Positions 1 through 9,102 of a DNA stretch of 64,000 nucleotides are shown here, in pieces. Below the pieces are notes generated by a model, which did no database searches, had not been told where the DNA came from, and saw only the letters and a program-made list of their open reading frames with translations. A program made the translations under genes and the position numbers. Position 1 is the first letter of the stretch. Each line of letters begins with the position of its first letter. This stretch comes from JAOUJD01 sp963841815 (GTDB lineage Bacteria; Pseudomonadota; Gammaproteobacteria; Burkholderiales; Burkholderiaceae_F), in contig CAWJEE010000009.1 in the NCBI GenBank assembly GCA_963841815.1, positions 62,001 to 126,000 of the forward strand, read 5' to 3'.

Positions 1-75
1 ACAGCGCCACGCCGAGCTCGCCGACCGCCGGCGTCATCGCGCCGAGCAAGGCGGCCTGACCGCCGCCGGGGTCGC

Positions 76-1503
76 TCAGGCCACCGGCAGCGCGCTCGCG
101 CCGATCTTGTTACGGCGCGCGTTGGCGACGAGCGCGAGGATCGCCGTCGACGCCAGCCGCGTGCGCACGCTGTCCGAGCGGCTGGTCAGCACGATCGGCA
201 CGCGGGTGCCGAGCACGATGCCGGCGCTGTCCGCGCCCGCGAGGTACTGCAACTGCTTCGCGAGCATGTTGCCGGACTCGAGGTCCGGCACCACCAGGAT
301 GTCCGCACGGCCGGCCACGGGCGAGACGATCTTCTTGGTACGCGCCGCCTCGAGGCTGATCGCATTGTCGAACGCAAGCGGGCCGTCGAGCAGGCCGCCG
401 GTGATCTGGCCGCGGTCGGCCATCTTGCAGAGCGCCGCCGCGTCCACCGTCGACGGGATCTTCGGGTTCACCGTCTCGACCGCCGACAGGATCGCGACCT
501 TCGGCTCCTCGATGCCGAGGATGTGCGCGAGTTCGATCGCGTTCTGCACGATGTCGACCTTGTCCTCGAGCGTCGGCTGGATGTTGATCGCCGCGTCGGT
601 CACCAGCAGCGGCCGCGGATAGGCCGGCACGTCGAGGATGAAGACGTGGCTCACGCGGCGCGAGGTGCGCAGGCCGGTCGACGACGGCACCACGGCGGCA
701 AGCATCTCGTCGGTGTGCAGGCTGCCCTTCATCAGGGCCTCGACCCGGCCCTGGCGCGCGAGCTGCACCGCGCGCGCGGCGGCTTCGTGGCTGTGCTCGG
801 TGCTGACGATCGTGATGCCGGTGAGGTCGGCGCCGTGCGCCTCGGCCACCGAACGGATCTTCGCTTCCGGCCCGACCAGGATCGGGACGATCAGGCCGCG
901 TCGCGCCGCTTCGAGCGCTCCGAGCAGCGAGTCGCGGTCGCACGGATGAACGACGGCGCAGCTCACTGCCGGCAGCCCCTCGCAGCGGCGCAGCAGGCGC
1001 GTGAACGCGTCGTTGCGGCGCAGGACCATCTCCGGCGTGGCGACGTCGGAGTAGCTGATGCGGTGATCGGGCGCCCGCACGGTCACGGTGCCCGCGACGA
1101 TTTCGTCGTCGCCCCGCTTGACTGTGCACGCGAGCACGACGACGTTGTCCGGCCGCTTCTCGAGGACCGTCGCCGTGGCGGTCAGCTCGTCGCCGGCCGT
1201 GATCGCGCCGTTGAAGTTCAGTTGCTGCGAAAGCAGCGTCGTGCCAGGCCCGGGCATCCTGCGGGACAGCAGCCCGGAGATGATCGCCTCGGCGCCGACC
1301 GCCTTCGCCGTGGTTCCCGGCACCAGTCCGTTGCCGTTCGAGGCGAGGTGGAACGCATCGACGTCGCCGCTGACGAGCGCCAGCGCGTCGACCTCGGTCT
1401 GGCTGATCCGCCGCGACACCGTGGCGGTCGAGCCGACCTCCAGCTCGTCATAGGTGATGTTGGTGAAGGATCGCAATCCGGTCTCTCCGTGTCCGCTCTT
1501 CAC
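76..1503 (-). CDS. Bifunctional enoyl-CoA hydratase (MaoC) / phosphate acetyltransferase
   Basis: A 475-residue fusion. Residues about 12-150 form a MaoC-like hot-dog domain (the FTNITYDELEVG opening is typical), and residues about 165-475 form a phosphotransacetylase domain, which interconverts acyl-CoA and acyl phosphate. In betaproteobacteria this fusion is usually followed by acetate kinase or FabI. Here the 75 bases after the stop show no convincing start, so the partner lies outside the window or is unreadable. It is divergent from trmB across about 110 bases. The physiological acyl substrate (acetyl, butyryl or propionyl) cannot be read from the sequence. The frame is intact. Confidence 0.9.
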   Translation of the reverse strand: MKSGHGETGLRSFTNITYDELEVGSTATVSRRISQTEVDALALVSGDVDAFHLASNGNGLVPGTTAKAVGAEAIISGLLSRRMPGPGTTLLSQQLNFNGAITAGDELTATATVLEKRPDNVVVLACTVKRGDDEIVAGTVTVRAPDHRISYSDVATPEMVLRRNDAFTRLLRRCEGLPAVSCAVVHPCDRDSLLGALEAARRGLIVPILVGPEAKIRSVAEAHGADLTGITIVSTEHSHEAAARAVQLARQGRVEALMKGSLHTDEMLAAVVPSSTGLRTSRRVSHVFILDVPAYPRPLLVTDAAINIQPTLEDKVDIVQNAIELAHILGIEEPKVAILSAVETVNPKIPSTVDAAALCKMADRGQITGGLLDGPLAFDNAISLEAARTKKIVSPVAGRADILVVPDLESGNMLAKQLQYLAGADSAGIVLGTRVPIVLTSRSDSVRTRLASTAILALVANARRNKIGASALPVA

Positions 1504-1614
1504 TCGTTACCGCTTCACAGATGCGTTTGTGCAACGCACCAATTCTACGCCTCTGGAGTGGGCTGCGAAGGATCGGGCGCCCCCGGTTACCATGCGCCGC
1601 CTCCCTGGCACGCC

Positions 1615-2340
1615 ATGTCCGATCCCGACGTCACCGACCCGCCCCCCGAGCCCGCCGGCCCGCCCTATCGCCACATCCGCAGCTTCGCGATGCGGCGTGG
1701 TCACATCACGCACGGCCAGCGGCGCGCCGTCGAGCAGTGGTTCGCGGTGTTCGGCATTCCGTACGCGCCGCAGCCCCTCGACTTCGGGCAGGCGTTCGGC
1801 CGCCACGCGCCGGTCGTGCTCGAGATCGGCTTCGGCATGGGCGAGACCACCGCGGCGATCGCGCAGTCGCGGCCGGACGTCGACTTCCTCGGCGTCGAGG
1901 TCTTCACCGCCGGCGTCGGCGCGCTGCTGAAGCGCATCGACGAACTCGCGCTGGCGAACGTGCGCATCGTCCACCACGACGCGGTCGAGGTCGTGCGCGA
2001 CATGATCCGGCCCGACGCGCTGGCCGGCGTGCACATCTACTTCCCGGATCCGTGGCAGAAGAAGCGCCATCACAAGCGCCGGCTGGTCGCGCAGCCGTTC
2101 ATCGGACTGCTCGCGAGCCGCATCGCGCCCGGCGGCTACCTGCACTGCGCCACCGACTGGGAGGACTACGCGCAGCAGATGCTCGAGGTCCTGGGCGCGG
2201 AGCCGCAACTCGCCAACACGGCGGACGGCTTCGCGAAGGAACCGGCCAACCCGCTCTGCCGCCGCCCGACCACCAAGTTCAACGCCCGCGGCGACCGGCT
2301 CGGGCACGGCACCTGGGACCTCGTGTTCAGTCGACGGTAG
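1615..2340 (+). CDS. trmB: tRNA (guanine-N7-)-methyltransferase
   Basis: A 241-residue SAM-dependent methyltransferase that makes m7G46 in the variable loop of tRNAs. The SAM site VLEIGFGMGETTAA lies near residues 65-78. The family signature around IYFPDPWQKKRHHKRR, near residues 140-155, is clear. The ATG at 1615 (MSDPDVTDPPPEP) gives the usual Pro-rich N-terminus and length for betaproteobacterial TrmB. The open frame runs far upstream only because of high GC. A short gap separates it from aqpZ, which has its own ribosome-binding site. Confidence 0.93.
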   Translation: MSDPDVTDPPPEPAGPPYRHIRSFAMRRGHITHGQRRAVEQWFAVFGIPYAPQPLDFGQAFGRHAPVVLEIGFGMGETTAAIAQSRPDVDFLGVEVFTAGVGALLKRIDELALANVRIVHHDAVEVVRDMIRPDALAGVHIYFPDPWQKKRHHKRRLVAQPFIGLLASRIAPGGYLHCATDWEDYAQQMLEVLGAEPQLANTADGFAKEPANPLCRRPTTKFNARGDRLGHGTWDLVFSRR

Positions 2341-2445
2341 CCGCAGGCCGGCCGTTGAACCTGGGTCGATCGACGGCGGCGTTCCGGCGCCGTGTTCGGT
2401 ATCCTTCGCGCCACGTCCTGCACGACAACAAGGAGAAGACAAGAC

Positions 2446-3177
2446 ATGACAGCGAAACTCGCCGCCGAGCTCCTCGGCACGTTCTGGCTGGTGCTCGGTG
2501 GCTGCGGCAGCGCGGTGCTGGCGGCCGCGTTCCCTGAACTCGGCATCGGCTTCGTCGGCGTGTCCCTGGCGTTCGGCCTGACGGTGCTCACGGGCGCCTA
2601 CGCGCTCGGCCCGATCTCGGGCGGTCACTTCAACCCGGCGGTCTCGGTCGGACTCTGGGCCGGCGGGCGCTTCCCGGCCTCGCAGCTTCTGCCGTACATC
2701 GTGGCGCAGGTGATCGGCGCCGTCGTCGCCGCCGGCGTGCTCTACCTGATCGCCAGCGGCAAGGCCGGTTTCGACCTGAAGGGCGGCTTCGCGTCGAACG
2801 GGTTCGGCGAGCACTCGCCGGGCAAGTACAGCTTCGGCGCGGCGGCGATCACCGAGGTGGTCATGACCTTCATGTTCCTGATCGTGATCCTCGGCGCCAC
2901 GCACAAGCGCGCGGCCCCGGGCTTCGCGGGTCTCGCGATCGGACTGGCGCTGACGCTGATCCACCTGATCAGCATCCCGGTGACGAACACGTCGGTGAAC
3001 CCGGCACGCAGCACCGGCCCGGCGCTCTTCGTCGGCGGCTGGGCGATCGAGCAGCTGTGGCTGTTCTGGGTCGCGCCGATCGTCGGCGCCGCCATCGCAG
3101 GCTGGACGTCCCGCGCGGTGTTCGACCCGCCGACTGACCGCCGGCAACGACGAGCCCGCGAACCGGCGGCGCGCTAG
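2446..3177 (+). CDS. aqpZ: Aquaporin Z
   Basis: A 243-residue MIP-family water channel of the inner membrane. Both half-helix NPA motifs are present (HFNPAVS near residue 65 and SVNPARS near residue 185), together with six hydrophobic segments. Short side chains at the selectivity region and the AqpZ-like loop SNGFGEHSPGKYS favour a water channel over a glycerol facilitator. The start at 2446 is preceded by an AAGGAG sequence about ten bases upstream. The stop overlaps or abuts the end of the convergent AAA ATPase gene. Confidence 0.93.
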   Translation: MTAKLAAELLGTFWLVLGGCGSAVLAAAFPELGIGFVGVSLAFGLTVLTGAYALGPISGGHFNPAVSVGLWAGGRFPASQLLPYIVAQVIGAVVAAGVLYLIASGKAGFDLKGGFASNGFGEHSPGKYSFGAAAITEVVMTFMFLIVILGATHKRAAPGFAGLAIGLALTLIHLISIPVTNTSVNPARSTGPALFVGGWAIEQLWLFWVAPIVGAAIAGWTSRAVFDPPTDRRQRRAREPAAR

Positions 3178-4714
3178 GCGCGCCGTCGAGGCATCACGCC
3201 GCCGCCGTCCGCATCCGGCTCGTCGTCCGCGTACACGGCGCGCTCGAAGCGCCCAGCCGCGCAGCGCGTCGATGCGCTCGGCCATCACGACCGACAGCGG
3301 CCGCGTGCGCTCGATCTCCGCGAGGATGTCGGCGGCCCGCAGCGGACTCGCCCCGCGCGCGCGCCTCGAACGACGCCGACACGATCGCCTGCTCGATCTC
3401 GGCGCCCGAGAAGCCGCGCGCCAGCTTCGCGAGCGCCTCGACCTCGAACTGCTTCGGGTCGTGGCCGCGCTTCTTCAGGTGGATCGCGGCGATCTGCGCG
3501 CGCGCTGTCTCCGACGGAAAGTCGACGAAGAAGATCTCGTCGAAGCGCCCCTTGCGGACCAGCTCCGGCGGCAGCTGCGAGATGTCGTTGGCCGTCGCCA
3601 CCATGAACACCGGCTCGCGGCGCTCCGCCATCCAGGTCAGCAGGCTGCCGAGCACGCGGCGCGAGACGCCGCCGTCGCCGTCGCCGCCGTCGGTCGAGAG
3701 GCCCTTCTCGATCTCGTCGATCCACAGCACGCACGGCGACATGCTCTCCGCCGCCGCGAACGCGTTGCGCAGGTTGCGCTCGGTCTCGCCGTAGTACTTG
3801 TTGTACAGCGCGCCGAAGTCGAGCCGCATCAGCGGCACGCCCCACTCGCCCGCGACCGCGCGCGCGGCCAGGCTCTTGCCGCCGCCCTGCACGCCGAGCA
3901 GCACGATGCCCTTGGGCCGGTCGACGTCGCTCGCCGCGGGATCGAGGAAGGGCGCGCGGCGCAGTCCGATCCAGTGCTTCAGCCGCGCCAGCCCGCCGAC
4001 GTCGTCGAAGCGCACCTTGCTCTGCTCGTAGCCGAGCGCGCCACTGCCGCCGAGCGCCTCGTACTTGATCTCCAGCACCCGCCGCACGTCGTCGCTGCCG
4101 ATCGCGCCGTCGTCGCGCAGCGCCTGCCGCACCAGCCGGCGCACGTCGTCCTGCTCCATCCCGAGCAGGTGCATGATCAGCATGTCGACGCGCCGCGCGG
4201 TCGCCGCGCGGCTTCTCGCCGGTCTGGCTCTCGTGGCGCTTCGCCTCCTCCATCACGATCGCGCGGATCGCCTCGCGGTCGGGCAGCGTCGGGCGGAAGT
4301 GGGCGGACAGCGCGCAGGATCTCCGACGGCAGTTCGTCGAGCCGCGGACTGAGGAACACCAGCGTGCGCGCGTTCCGGTAGTGCGACAGCGCGATCTCGC
4401 GGATCAGCGCGCATCGACACCGGGTCCTTGAAGCCGGGATGCGCGTCGCACAGCACGTACACGCCGTTCTGCGGCGTGCGGTCGATGTGCTTCAGCGCGT
4501 CGAGCAGGTCGTTGGTCTGGTGCACGGCCTCGTCGCGGCCGTGGCGCCGGATGCCGCTGGTGATGCTCCACGTCATCAGCGCCTGGTTCTCGAGGTTGCA
4601 GGCCTTCTTCAGCAGTTCGACGATGCGCGGCTCCTCGTGCGACTCGATCAGGATGATCGGGAACCGCGAGCGCAGCAGCGAGCCGAGTTCGGTCGCTTCG
4701 TCACGGGTGTTCAT
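3174..4714 (-). CDS. Ycf46-like AAA family ATPase (frameshifted)
   Basis: The gene encodes an ATPase of about 500 residues but is split by about five frameshifts, near 4408, 4308, 4202, 3345 and 3245. The N-terminal part starts MNTRDEATELG and carries the non-catalytic domain seen in Ycf46 proteins. The C-terminal AAA core has Walker A (GVQGGGKS), Walker B (CVLWIDEIEKG) and a sensor-like ATAND segment. Removing one base at each break restores family-like sequence, for instance DPVSMRLIREIAL and ILRLSAHFRPTLPD. After the last correction the frame ends at 3174, overlapping the end of aqpZ. The function of the family is poorly known. I treat the breaks as sequence errors, because several neighbouring housekeeping genes show the same lesion. 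Confidence 0.75.
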
Positions 4715-4733
4715 CGACGTTGCCTCCGTCCGG

Positions 4734-5419
4734 TCAGCCCACGGTCGGGCGCACGTTCGCCCCGGGTTCCTGGTCCTGTTCCTTCTTCCGTTCGCGGCCC
4801 AGCGTGACGAGGTCGTACGCGAGCTTGAGGCCGACCAGCAGCAGCGCGCCGGCCACCGGCGACTGCAGCGCCTGCACCAGGAAGCCGCTCGCGATCAGCG
4901 TGACGTGCAGGATCACGATCCGCCCGTACGGCGCGCCCATCAGTTCCTTCAGCGGCGGCGGCTGCTCGCGCGTGCGCGCCAGCCACTGGACGAACCCGCT
5001 CAGGTGCACCAGCACGATGGCCGCCACGGCGAGCCAGCCGTCGCGCTCTGCGAACAGGTAGTCCACCATCGCCGCGAGCGGTCCCGTCAGGCCGCCGTCC
5101 ATCGCGCCGCGGCCGATTTCCGCGCCACCGAACAGCAGCACGACGAACATCCCGTGCACGGCGGTGAAGAGGCCGTAGTGCACCGTGAAGAACGCGGACA
5201 AGGCGACAGCCGCCCAGCACGCCGGCCGCGCCCAGACGCAGGCCGGTCGCGAGCATCTTCGCGACGTTGAATCACGCCGATGACGACGTTCTCGAACCAG
5301 AACAGCAGCATGACGACGAACGGCGACCAGCCGAGCACCAGCACGCCCCACGCGATCACCGCCGCGGTCGCCAGCGCGAGCGCCAGGTCGAAGGCGGCGA
5401 CGGCGCGCGTGCTCGTCAT
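4734..5419 (-). CDS. DUF6498 membrane protein (frameshifted)
   Basis: A predicted inner-membrane protein of about 228 residues. The ATG at 5419 begins MTSTRAVAAFDLAL and overlaps the uppP stop as ATGA, suggesting translational coupling. The first helix pair reads into FWFENVVIGV, then the frame breaks near 5273 and again near 5213. The rest (FFTVHYGLFTAVHGMFVVLL and later hydrophobic segments) is in one frame to 4734. The HYG and VHG motifs and the FWFENV segment are typical of DUF6498. No enzymatic function is known to me. The charged C-terminal tail (RERKKEQDQE) should be cytoplasmic. Confidence 0.7.
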
Positions 5420-6280
5420 CCGCGGGACCAGTCGACCCAGCCGAAGTACGCCGTCGACAGCACGATCGCGCCGAAGACGATGCGGTACCAGGCGAAGAGC
5501 GTGAAGTCGTGCGTCGCCACGTAGCGGATCAGCCAGCGGATGCACAGCAGCGCCGAGACGAAGGCGAACACGGTTCCGACGCGAAGACCGGCAGGTCGGC
5601 CGCGGTGAGGAGCGTCGCGCTGCTTCCACAGCGAATAGACGCCGGCGCCGATCAGCGTCGGAATCGCGAGGTAGAAGCTGAACTCGGTGGCGGCGCGGCG
5701 CGACAGGCCGAACAGCATGCCGCCGATGATCGTCGCGCCCGAGCGGCTCATGCCCGGAATCAGCGCCACGCACTGCACCAGCCCGACCTTGAGGGCGTCG
5801 AGCGACCGTCATGTCGTCGACGGTCGTCGACGCGCGCGAGGCGCCGTCCCTGCAGGTCGCGCTCGCCGAAGCGGCGACGGTGACGCGCCTCGACCCACAG
5901 GATGATCAGGCCACCGACGACGAACGCCGCGCCACCGGCACCGGGTGGAAGAGCTGCGCCTTGATGATCGAGCCGAACGCGAGCCCGAGCACCACGGCGG
6001 GAACGAAGGCGACCGATCACGTTGAGCGCGAAACGCTGCGCCGCCGCGTCGCGCGCGATGCCGGCCACCGTGTCGAGCAGCCGGCTGCCGGTACTCCCAG
6101 ATCACGGCGAACATCGCGCCGGTCTGGATCGCGATCTCGAACGTCGCGACGTTGCTCGCCGCGGAACTCGAGCAGCGAACTGGCGAGGATCAGGTGGCCG
6201 GTCGACGAGATCGGCAGGAACTCGGTGAGCCCCTCGACGATGCCGAGGATGGCGGCCTTGACCAGCAGTGCGATGTCCAC
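5416..6280 (-). CDS. uppP: Undecaprenyl-diphosphatase (frameshifted)
   Basis: UppP (BacA) recycles undecaprenyl pyrophosphate to the carrier lipid used in wall and surface-glycan synthesis. The intact N-terminus shows the catalytic motif EGLTEFLPISSTGH at residues about 15-28. A second conserved motif, PGMSRSGATIIGG, lies in the C-terminal half. At least five frameshifts separate them (near 6150, 6088, 6015, 5940 and 5810). The total span of 865 bases fits the usual length of about 275 residues once the frame is corrected. An intact copy is normally needed, so errors are more likely than decay unless a second phosphatase exists. The stop overlaps the start of the DUF6498 gene. Confidence 0.8.
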
Positions 6281-6295
6281 GAAGCGTCGCGCCGC

Positions 6296-6832
6296 TTACT
6301 TCGGCGCGAGACCGACGCGCACCCCGAACACGCCGATCGACAGGTCGGTGGGCTGGTAGATCACGCCGTCGCGGTTCAGCTCCTCCGGACGGAAGGCCAG
6401 CAGCGGCAGGCGGCCGAACGTGTCGCCTTCGGCGAGCTTGCCCGACCCGAGGTTGACGAACGGGATCGACGGCAGCCGCACCTGTTCGATGCGCGCGTCG
6501 GCGAGGTCGATTCCAGTGCGGTTCTCGTTCAGTTCCGGCTTGCCCGAGATCGCCACGTGGATCGACAGCGGGATCCCGGCCGGCGCTTCCTTCAGGCGGA
6601 TCGCCCACTCGAGCTGGACGCGCTGCGCCTGCGTCTGGATGCCGACGTCGGGCCCGCTGATGGCCAGCCCCTCGAACTGCCCGAACACCTGCCGCAGGTC
6701 GGCCTTCTCGCGGTCGATGAAGGCACGCTGCGCGATGTCGGAGCGGTCGAGATGTATGGCGGGCGGTCCGAACAGCGACGTGCACCCGGCAAGCGCTGCG
6801 ATAGCCAACCCGACTGCAATCCACTTCTTCAT
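6296..6832 (-). CDS. DUF1439 lipoprotein
   Basis: A 178-residue predicted lipoprotein. The ATG at 6832 gives a clean signal peptide with lipobox ALAGC, so Cys17 would be the lipidated residue. The mature part matches the DUF1439 family, related to E. coli YceB, whose fold resembles lipid-binding tubular proteins. Its location should be the periplasmic face of the inner or outer membrane. It stops 16 bases before the start of uppP. The upstream gene is the MacB-like permease, 116 bases away, so it is probably separately expressed. The molecular function is unknown. Confidence 0.8.
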   Translation of the reverse strand: MKKWIAVGLAIAALAGCTSLFGPPAIHLDRSDIAQRAFIDREKADLRQVFGQFEGLAISGPDVGIQTQAQRVQLEWAIRLKEAPAGIPLSIHVAISGKPELNENRTGIDLADARIEQVRLPSIPFVNLGSGKLAEGDTFGRLPLLAFRPEELNRDGVIYQPTDLSIGVFGVRVGLAPK

Positions 6833-6948
6833 GCCGACTCCGTGCCCGACTGCGGGCGAATGCACAGCGGCCGGGATGTTACCGGCACTCCCCCGGGAGG
6901 CATTCGCGCGAAATGCGCCCGCGGACCGCGTCGTCGCCTCGGCCGGCC

Positions 6949-8185
<1,237 letters not shown>

Positions 8186-8189
8186 TGGG

Positions 8190-8250
8190 ACCCCCGCTGC
8201 GCTGCGCGCCTCGGGATGAGCGCTTCGGAGCGGCCGTGCGCGCTCATTGC
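8190..8250. repeat. Intergenic hairpin related to the paired-hairpin repeat
   Basis: The gap between the ATPase and permease genes contains a perfect 8-bp stem (8216-8223 with 8240-8247). Its arm and loop include the 15-mer GCTTCGGAGCGGCCG at 8222-8236. The same 15-mer occurs in the repeat copies at 46936 and, inverted, at 54483. This suggests a degenerate member of the same intergenic element family. Confidence 0.5.
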
Positions 8251-8258
8251 GGCCACCG

Positions 8259-9011
8259 TCATGCAGGCACCTCGGCGCCGCGATCGAGCGCGCGCAGCGC
8301 GTCGGCGGCGGACATCGGCGCCTGGCGCTCGTCCGACACGATGCGGCCGTCGCGGAACATCACTCGCCGCGAGGCGAACGCGGCGACGTCGTGTTCGTGC
8401 GTGACGAGCACGATCGTCATGCCGTCGGCGTTGAGCTGCTGCAGCAGCGCCATGATCTCGACGCTCGTGCGCGAGTCGAGCGCGCCGGTCGGCTCGTCGG
8501 CGAGGATCAGCGCCGGGTCGTTCACGAGCGCGCGCGCGATCGCGACGCGCTGCTGCTGCCCGCCGGAGAGCTGCGACGGCTGGTGATCGGAACGCTCGCC
8601 GAGGCCGACGAGCTTCAGCTTCGCCAGCGCGCGCGCGTGCCGCTCCTGCATCGGCACGTTCGCGTACATCAGCGGCAGCTCGACGTTCTCGAGCGCGCTC
8701 GTGCGCGCGAGCAGGTTGAACTGCTGGAACACGAACCCGATGCGGCGGTTGCGGACCGCCGCGAGAGCGTCCGCGTCCATCCGCGCGGCGTCTTCGCCGG
8801 CGATCCAGTAGCTGCCGGACGTCGGACGATCGAGGCAGCCGATCATGTTCATGAACGTCGACTTGCCCGAGCCCGAAGGCCCCATCACCGCGACGAACTC
8901 GCCCGCGTCGATCGTCATCGACACGCCGGCGAGCGCGTGCACGACGTTGTCGCCGAGGACGTAGTCCTTGGTGAGGCCGTCGACGCGAATCAGCGGTTCG
9001 GAGCCAGCCAT
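8259..9011 (-). CDS. MacB-type ABC transporter ATP-binding protein
   Basis: A 250-residue ATPase of the MacB/LolD group. Walker A is GPSGSGKST near residue 45. The Q-loop is FVFQQFNLL, the signature is LSGGQQQRVAIARAL, and Walker B is LILADEPTGALD, with a downstream VTHEHD switch histidine. It powers the permease encoded immediately downstream; in many MacB proteins the two are one polypeptide, here they are separate genes. It is separated from the upstream adaptor gene by a 91-base gap holding two strong hairpins, so expression relative to the adaptor may be reduced. Confidence 0.92.
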   Translation of the reverse strand: MAGSEPLIRVDGLTKDYVLGDNVVHALAGVSMTIDAGEFVAVMGPSGSGKSTFMNMIGCLDRPTSGSYWIAGEDAARMDADALAAVRNRRIGFVFQQFNLLARTSALENVELPLMYANVPMQERHARALAKLKLVGLGERSDHQPSQLSGGQQQRVAIARALVNDPALILADEPTGALDSRTSVEIMALLQQLNADGMTIVLVTHEHDVAAFASRRVMFRDGRIVSDERQAPMSAADALRALDRGAEVPA

Positions 9012-9026
9012 CGTGCCTTTGTAATC

Positions 9027-9060
9027 AAAAAGTTCGACTGGCTTCGCCAGCGAACTTTTT
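9027..9060 (-). terminator. Hairpin with flanking T/A runs (bidirectional terminator-like)
   Basis: The left arm at 9027-9036 pairs perfectly with 9051-9060, continued by CTGG/CCAG (9038-9041 with 9047-9050) around a short loop. Either strand ends the stem in five T. On the minus strand it lies after the adaptor gene and 16 bases before the ATPase start, so it is positioned to act as an intra-operon attenuator. Confidence 0.7.
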
Positions 9061-9072
9061 CAGTACTGAATC

Positions 9073-9100
9073 GGGCGAAAGTAGGGTTTCACTTTCGCCC
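9073..9100 (-). repeat. Perfect 10-bp inverted repeat downstream of the adaptor gene
   Basis: GGGCGAAAGT at 9073-9082 pairs exactly with ACTTTCGCCC at 9091-9100 around an 8-base loop, immediately after the adaptor stop. A 12-base spacer whose minus-strand reading starts GATTCAGTAC separates it from the terminator-like hairpin. This hairpin-GATT spacer-hairpin layout resembles the repeat family at 33.7, 46.9 and 54.5 kb. Confidence 0.65.
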
Positions 9101-9102
9101 GC

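Noticed and set aside
1..75. Possible start of a gene following the MaoC-Pta fusion
   Set aside because: An ATG exists near position 37 on the minus strand, but there is no ribosome-binding site and too little sequence to match acetate kinase or FabI.
523..1614. Long plus-strand open frame ahead of trmB
   Set aside because: It is antisense to the MaoC-Pta gene and Arg/Ala/His-rich, typical of third-position GC shadows; only the part from 1615 is trmB.
1507..3288. 593-residue minus-strand frame over trmB and aqpZ
   Set aside because: Low-complexity Arg/Ala/Glu composition and complete overlap with two well-supported genes.
3174..6280. Programmed frameshifting or pseudogene island
   Set aside because: Breaks are too many, lack slippery heptamers with conserved structures and hit unrelated housekeeping genes; sequence error explains them more simply.
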